Source: Molossus alvarezi (Eukaryota > Chordata > Mammalia > Chiroptera > Molossidae). Taken from it: a DNA stretch of 64,000 nt. Below the pieces are notes generated by a model. The model searched no databases, was not told the origin of the DNA, and saw nothing but the letters and a program-made list of their open reading frames with translations. Shown one piece after another: positions 61,203 through 64,000 of the stretch (positions are counted from its first letter, which is position 1; the number at the start of each line of letters is the position of its first letter). Made by a program: the position numbers and the translations under genes. Location of the stretch: assembly GCA_037176705.1 (NCBI GenBank), contig JBAWUJ010000086.1, positions 62,001 to 126,000 on the forward strand, read 5' to 3'.

Positions 61203-63002
61203 CTCTCTCTGTCTCTCTCTCTTTCCCGCCCCGCCCCCGTCTCCCTCTCCTCCTCTCTCTCACCCCCCTAGTCTCATAGAGCTCTCCGGTCTTGCAGGAC
61301 AGGGAATTTCGCGGAGTCGTGGAAGGGACTGCTCCCCTAGGCCCCTCCTGTGCCGAGGAAGGTCAGGCGGGCAAGCGGGTCCCCGGGCGGAATTGGGGAT
61401 TTCCTCGGAGCGAGGAGAGGAGGCAGCTTTTCTGTGCGATCTCGGTTCCGGCGGAGGACACCTGCTGTGGGCAGAGAAGCCTGACCCCGGTGGCCTGGGG
61501 TTTTCGCCGGCGCCGGCGATACGTCAACCATCCACAGGAGTGGAAACGGTCCTGGTGCACACTGCAACTGTTTTCAGAGAGGTAGGGACTGTCGTGTCTT
61601 AGGTCAAATAAGTACTTTTGAAACCTAAGTCCTTCAGATCAACGTGTTAATATTTATTGCCTGATCCGCCCGCGCCCGCCCAGCCCCCAGCACACCAGGC
61701 CACCCACAGCCGGCCTCGCCCCCCCCACCCAGACACACACACACGCACCCCCACGGACACGCACACCGCCCCGCCCCCACCCACACCGACACAGCAGCGC
61801 CCAGTCACGGCCCGCTAGAGATCCGGGCCACTGGTGGACCCGGTCGCTGTCCGTTGCAGCGGCCAAGTCCGGTGCCGGGCAACCTGTCTCTCCGGTCGCC
61901 CAGGCAACCGGCGGCCAGGGCCGCCGTTGATGGCGCGGTCACGCGTCACCCGCAAGTCGTCCTCGCTCGTTCGGTGCCTCGATCGCGTGACCGCGGTTCT
62001 GCGGGCAGACCCGGAAGCGGGCCGGAGAGAGGCACACACGCACAGACCCTCCCTCCCTCCCTCCCTCCCAGACACACACGGGCCTCCACACCTCCCTCGC
62101 TGGCTCCCTCCCTCCCCCCCTTGGCCTCTGGCAACATACAAGTACAGAATCAGTCAAGAAAACGTTTCAATATCGCGGCGCTCTCGTCCTGTTCATCGGC
62201 TCCGCGTCAGTCTGCGGCCTCGGCCCGGGCAGAGACCCTGAGAGGGCCGAGGAGATCTCACCCTCCCTTTCGACCTCGAGGATGTTCAGTGGGCCGGCGA
62301 GGGAAGAGCGGCTGCCAGCCGCCGAGCCGGCCCGCTCGGTTTGTTTCTCACGGAAGGCTTCCGGGCCCGTGACAAGGGAGACCATCTGGTGGGAGACCTA
62401 AGAGTGTAGTGAGAAATCAGGAGGGATACCTCGACTGGGAACATCTTCCCTGAGGAGCAAGGGGTTCGCCTCCCACACCGGGCCCCCGCCCAGCTCAGGA
62501 TCCCAGTACCAGGAAGAGAAGTCCCCATCCCTTGTGGCTGTGCAAACCACGGGGAATCGAGTCGAGGTCGAGCCTGCCGGGGTCCCAGGCAGTTCCTTTG
62601 AAAGGGCCTGCCCACGCACGGAGCTCCGGGGACCCTCTTTCTGCGGGCTGCGGAGTGGGGGTGGGTGGCAGGGAGGGACAGCGGCAGCTTGAAAGGCACC
62701 AGAGACATCCCTGGGAAGAACTGAGTCCTTTGGCATTGGGGTGAGAGCTGGAGGGGCAGCTTTGTCCCGGGCACACGTGCTGGTGGAGGCTGCTGTTCCA
62801 TGGGTGAGCCCTTCCCTCGCGGGGCAGGCAGCCCGGTGGGCGGGCGCGCACCGTCCCTGGGACTCTGGTGACCTGGCACCCACTGTCTGGGCCACCCTGG
62901 TGATTGCCTGAGGCCCCGCCCCACGGCCCATTCAGGCCCACCCAAGCTGTGTCCATTGATTTTCTCCTAGGATTGGCCTGTCTTGGCTCCCGCTTGCTTC
63001 AC
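57268..63002 (+). repeat. Array unit 11 (5735 bp)
   Basis: Alleles: CTGGTG x9 and CTG x9 (59102-59200) with a single GTG following, as in unit 5; CT x15 (61165-61194), GT x4 (unique). The first half carries TAGACGCC and GAAACAAGTC (units 5 and 8). The second half carries G at 60849 and T at 60903, as in units 3 and 4, without the TCTGTGGG allele those units also have. Confidence 0.95.
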
Positions 63003-64000
63003 GTGGTCCTAAATTCTCTGAAACCAGCAACACCTGGCCTCAGCGAGCCCCATCCCTCCTCTGGCTCACTGGCCCCAGGCCTGGCAGTGGTAGCAGCCAG
63101 CCTTGGGGCCCAGCTTGACATTGCCTAGGCACCTCCAAGACCAGCACAGAAGGCAGCCATGTGTAGATCGCTTTGTAGCTTATGTCTGGTGGCCCCGGGG
63201 AGAACACACAGGGGCAGTGGCCGACCTCGCCCCGGAGCCAGCCTGGAAGAGTTGGCCTTTCCTTTGCTCCTTTTCCCTTCAGAATATTACAGTGGCATCC
63301 TCAGTCCCTGGAGGTGGGCCTCTGAGCTTCTTTCTCAATAGGCTGTACGTGTGTATTCTTTCCCTTGCCTCTCTCTTTCCTCCCTCCCTCCCTCTCTGGC
63401 TAGAGCCCTTTGGGGCTCAGGGCGAGACTGAGGAAGTTGTACAGAGAGCTCCCACATGCCCACTGCCCTGTAGTCCCTGCTCTTTCTTCCCCAAGTCACA
63501 CACGGGCAGGCACGCAGGCACCCAATGCGTGAATTTTCTGAGGCCCAGAGGCCTGGTGCAGAACTTAGGATGAAACCCCTACCCTTCTGTTTTCCACAAA
63601 GACAGGCATGGGCCTAAGCAAGGTGGCCTGGCCTGGGCCTGGGGGTGGGGTGGGGGTGGGGTTAGGGGATGGGAAGGGAAGGCCAGGGCCACTTATTCCA
63701 AGGGAAAGCAATGGCTTCATTCCAATGCAGAGAGCCTAGGACTTTGCCTCAGGCTTCTACAACTCCCCCACACTTAGGCCACTGATTCCAAGCTGCAGGA
63801 AGGGAGCGCGGGCGGGCAGTCTGGGGCTGAAAGAGTTCGCCTCCATGTGCCAAAGCCGAAAACTGCCCTCCACCCTCTGAGACAGGGCAGGGTGTGGGTG
63901 GGGGTTAGGTGGCGGTCGGGTGGTGGCGGTGGTGTTGAGCGGTGGCGGTTTAGGGGTGCAAGTCCAGGGCATCCAAGGAGAAGTTAAACAGTCCATCTCG
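63003..64000 (+). repeat. Array unit 12, partial (first 998 bp)
   Basis: Cut by the window end. It matches the first 998 bp of unit 1 with no difference that I saw, and includes the G-rich quadruplex-prone stretch. The array therefore continues beyond the window. Confidence 0.95.

Larger units (their letters stand above)
1..64000 (+). repeat. Macrosatellite tandem array, 5.72-kb unit, at least 11.2 copies
   Basis: The whole window is one head-to-tail array with no foreign insertion, inversion or spacer. Any landmark recurs at intervals of 5724, 5722, 5729, 5720, 5735, 5720, 5714, 5751, 5723, 5729 and 5735 bp. I found 18 substitution sites among the 11 complete units. All length differences are accounted for exactly by copy-number changes at seven simple-sequence sites (CTGGTG, CTG/GTG, CT, GT, a G run, a C run and a CCCT run). 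A large GC-rich unit with a CpG-dense block and microsatellites is typical of mammalian macrosatellites (DXZ4, D4Z4 and RS447 are named family examples). Which array and which species this is cannot be settled from the sequence. No protein-coding gene is supported in any unit. Confidence 0.97.

Noticed and set aside
1..64000. Ribosomal DNA, tRNA or snRNA gene array
   Set aside because: A 5.7-kb unit could suggest 5S or snRNA arrays, but I see no rRNA core sequence, tRNA A/B boxes with cloverleaf, or snRNA promoter element.

Overview
The window is the inside of one uninterrupted tandem array. A GC-rich unit of about 5.72 kb is repeated head to tail, all in the same orientation: 11 complete units plus 998 bp of a twelfth. 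Neither edge of the array is present, so the true copy number is at least about 11.2. By my reading the units differ from each other by at most about a dozen substitutions in 5.7 kb, plus copy-number changes at a few simple-sequence sites. This is the architecture of a vertebrate (most likely placental mammal) macrosatellite such as DXZ4, D4Z4 or RS447. Clues to the host are the CpG-rich block with GC boxes, the CT, CTG, CA and GGAT microsatellites, AATAAA signals, and the absence of any prokaryotic gene structure. I cannot name the species, chromosome or a known array from the sequence alone.

Layout of one unit (unit 1 coordinates; the unit start is set arbitrarily at window base 1): 1-600, unremarkable sequence with a strong pyrimidine tract ending in AG; 600-1000, a G-rich stretch with G-quadruplex potential; 1173-1224, a GGAT-type repeat; 1455-1473, a short CA repeat; 1835-1915, a compound CTGGTG/CTG microsatellite; 2100-3000, purine-rich sequence with AATAAA hexamers on both strands; about 3120-5100, a CpG-island-like block with GC boxes, an ATCGC pentamer repeat, a hypervariable CT tract, a 16-bp perfect CpG palindrome, and ETS/YY1/RFX-like motifs; 5103-5114, a CTCF-like core on the minus strand; 5115-5724, plainer GC-rich sequence leading into the next unit.

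I find no supportable protein-coding gene. Long reading frames exist in overlapping frames on both strands, as expected of stop-poor GC-rich DNA. The longest ones run through the CT tract and change frame and length from unit to unit. The plausible functional content is regulatory or structural: a repeated CpG island next to a repeated, uniformly oriented CTCF-like site, the combination known from the X-linked macrosatellite DXZ4. That parallel is an inference. Variants are shared between neighbouring units and shuffled between the two halves of the unit, which points to continuing unequal exchange or gene conversion.
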